Positions 5,344 to 6,284 of a stretch of 6,284 nucleotides of DNA are shown piece by piece. Each line of letters opens with the position of its first letter. Position 1 is the stretch's first letter. The stretch is from Thermoplasmata archaeon (lineage in GTDB: Archaea > Thermoplasmatota > Thermoplasmata > Thermoplasmatales > Thermoplasmataceae), in assembly GCA_021804185.1 (NCBI GenBank), contig JAJZKL010000074.1, forward strand, positions 1 through 6,284, given 5' to 3'. The notes below the pieces were generated by a model, which saw only the letters and a program-made list of their open reading frames with translations, ran no database searches and was not told where the DNA came from. A program made the position numbers and the translations under genes.

Positions 5344-5357
5344 ATGAATTTACCTGC

Positions 5358-6263
5358 ATGGCATCAAAAGTATGGTATGACGGTAAACTTGTAGATGAGT
5401 CAGAGGCAAAGGTCCCTATCCTGAATCATTCCCTCCAGTATGGGAGTGGTATTTTCGAGGGTATTCGGGCGTACAGTACAGGTTCAGGCCTGTCAGTATT
5501 CAGGCTCTCTGATCATGTAAGGAGATTCCTGAATACAGCCAGGATATATCGGATGAACATAGGAAGGACAGAGGATGAAATTTCCGGAGCAATACTTGAC
5601 ACAGTAAGGGCAAATGGCCCGGAGGAATGTTACATCAGGCCATTTGCATTCTTCAATTCTGAAAGCGTATCCCTTGTAACGGATGGGATGAAGGTAAGCC
5701 TGGCTGTCATGACGGTGAAGATGGGAGGATACTTCCAGGAAAAGGTGGAGAAAGGGATCAGATGCAAGGTATCCTCCTGGAAGAGGATAAATTCTTCTAT
5801 ACTTCCGGTTGAAGCCAAAGCAAGTGGCAATTACCTGAATTCAATACTTGGAAGCATGGACGCACGTACATCAGGCTATGACGAGGCCATATTCACATCC
5901 GGGGAGGGGTACGTAGCTGAAGGTGCCGGCCAGAACATCTTCATTGTAAAGAATGGAGAGATTGTGACACCTGGGGCGGAGTCAGCAATTCTAATGGGTA
6001 TAACAAGGGACTCTGTCATAAAGATAGCAAGAGACAGAGGATTCAATGTAACTGAACGGCTCATTCTCCGCGATGAGGTTTACAGTGCAGACGAAGTATT
6101 CTTTGCTGGTACAGCAGCCGAAATAACACCAATAGTTTCTGTTGACGGCATAAAGATAGCGGATGGAAAACCAGGGAAAATTACCAGGGAAATTCTGGGC
6201 GAATACAGCTCCGCTGTCCACGGTAAGAATGAGAAATACAGGCAATGGCTGTATTCTGTATGA
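5358..6263 (+). CDS. ilvE: Branched-chain amino acid aminotransferase (PLP fold type IV)
   Basis: This enzyme catalyses the last step of leucine, isoleucine and valine synthesis, transferring the amino group between glutamate and the branched-chain 2-oxo acids. The 301-residue protein has the fold-type IV series. HSLQYGSGIFEGIRAY is at 24-39 and YIRP at 92-95. EAKASGNYLNS at 152-162 has the PLP-binding Lys at 154, AEGAGQNIF at 187-195 has Glu188 near the PLP ring nitrogen, and GTAAEITPI (251-259) binds phosphate. The length is close to E. coli IlvE (309). The FEGIRAY, KASGNYL and GTAAEITP motifs favour IlvE over D-amino acid aminotransferase or aminodeoxychorismate lyase. The frame is open from a TTG at 5280, and an ATG at 5337 lies inside the TATA box. 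I therefore place the start at 5358, as a leaderless message. It is divergent from prs; no other branched-chain synthesis gene is in view. Confidence 0.94.
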   Translation: MASKVWYDGKLVDESEAKVPILNHSLQYGSGIFEGIRAYSTGSGLSVFRLSDHVRRFLNTARIYRMNIGRTEDEISGAILDTVRANGPEECYIRPFAFFNSESVSLVTDGMKVSLAVMTVKMGGYFQEKVEKGIRCKVSSWKRINSSILPVEAKASGNYLNSILGSMDARTSGYDEAIFTSGEGYVAEGAGQNIFIVKNGEIVTPGAESAILMGITRDSVIKIARDRGFNVTERLILRDEVYSADEVFFAGTAAEITPIVSVDGIKIADGKPGKITREILGEYSSAVHGKNEKYRQWLYSV

Positions 6264-6284
6264 AATTTAGATTTTGTAGAGCAA

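Noticed and set aside
1..6284. CRISPR array, tRNA/rRNA genes, insertion sequence or phage genes
   Set aside because: I saw no regularly spaced repeats, cloverleaf-like sequence with tRNA consensus boxes, transposase motifs or terminal repeats. All gaps between genes are short and A/T-rich.

Overview
The window looks like chromosome of a euryarchaeon, most likely of the Thermoplasmatales group. The reasons are archaeal gene content (KptA-type RNA 2'-phosphotransferase, a short archaeal PRPP synthetase, Lrp and MarR-like regulators), heavy use of AGA/AGG arginine and ATA isoleucine codons, and A/T-rich TATA-like boxes about 24-31 nt upstream of start codons with no room for a leader. That last pattern is the leaderless architecture common in Thermoplasmatales. 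The lineage is an inference; no rRNA or tRNA gene is present to settle it.

Layout. (1) 1-83, minus: the N-terminus of a sugar-nucleotide epimerase/dehydratase that runs off the left edge. (2) 180-956, minus: a regulator with two Lrp/AsnC-like halves, divergent from (3) 1056-1502, plus: a NUDT2-like Ap4A hydrolase (Nudix). (4) 1664-1894, plus: a 76-residue winged-helix regulator, followed 53 nt later by (5) 1948-3606, plus: an Old Yellow Enzyme/2,4-dienoyl-CoA reductase-like flavoprotein. (6) 3643-4389 and 4395-5246, both minus: PRPP synthetase (upstream) and KptA (downstream) in a tightly packed operon, where the kptA ribosome binding site overlaps the prs stop codon. (7) 5358-6263, plus: a branched-chain aminotransferase, divergent from prs.

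Most genes are metabolic housekeeping: nucleotide clean-up (Ap4A), PRPP supply, RNA 2'-phosphate removal and branched-chain amino acid synthesis. The wHTH-OYE pair looks like a local regulator and target, with inverted repeats over the OYE promoter. No CRISPR array, transposon, tRNA, rRNA or phage gene was seen, and no gap between genes exceeds 300 bases.

The two most unusual observations are at protein level. The OYE-family protein has an intact TIM barrel and Fe-S cysteines, but its C-terminal dinucleotide-binding region is shortened and has lost the second GxGxxG, the ATG and the GD motifs while staying in frame. The KptA homologue keeps the overall family pattern but appears to carry substitutions at positions normally invariant in Tpt1/KptA: Arg to Lys in the catalytic tetrad, and HGT to YQT. 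I found no clear undescribed multi-gene system.
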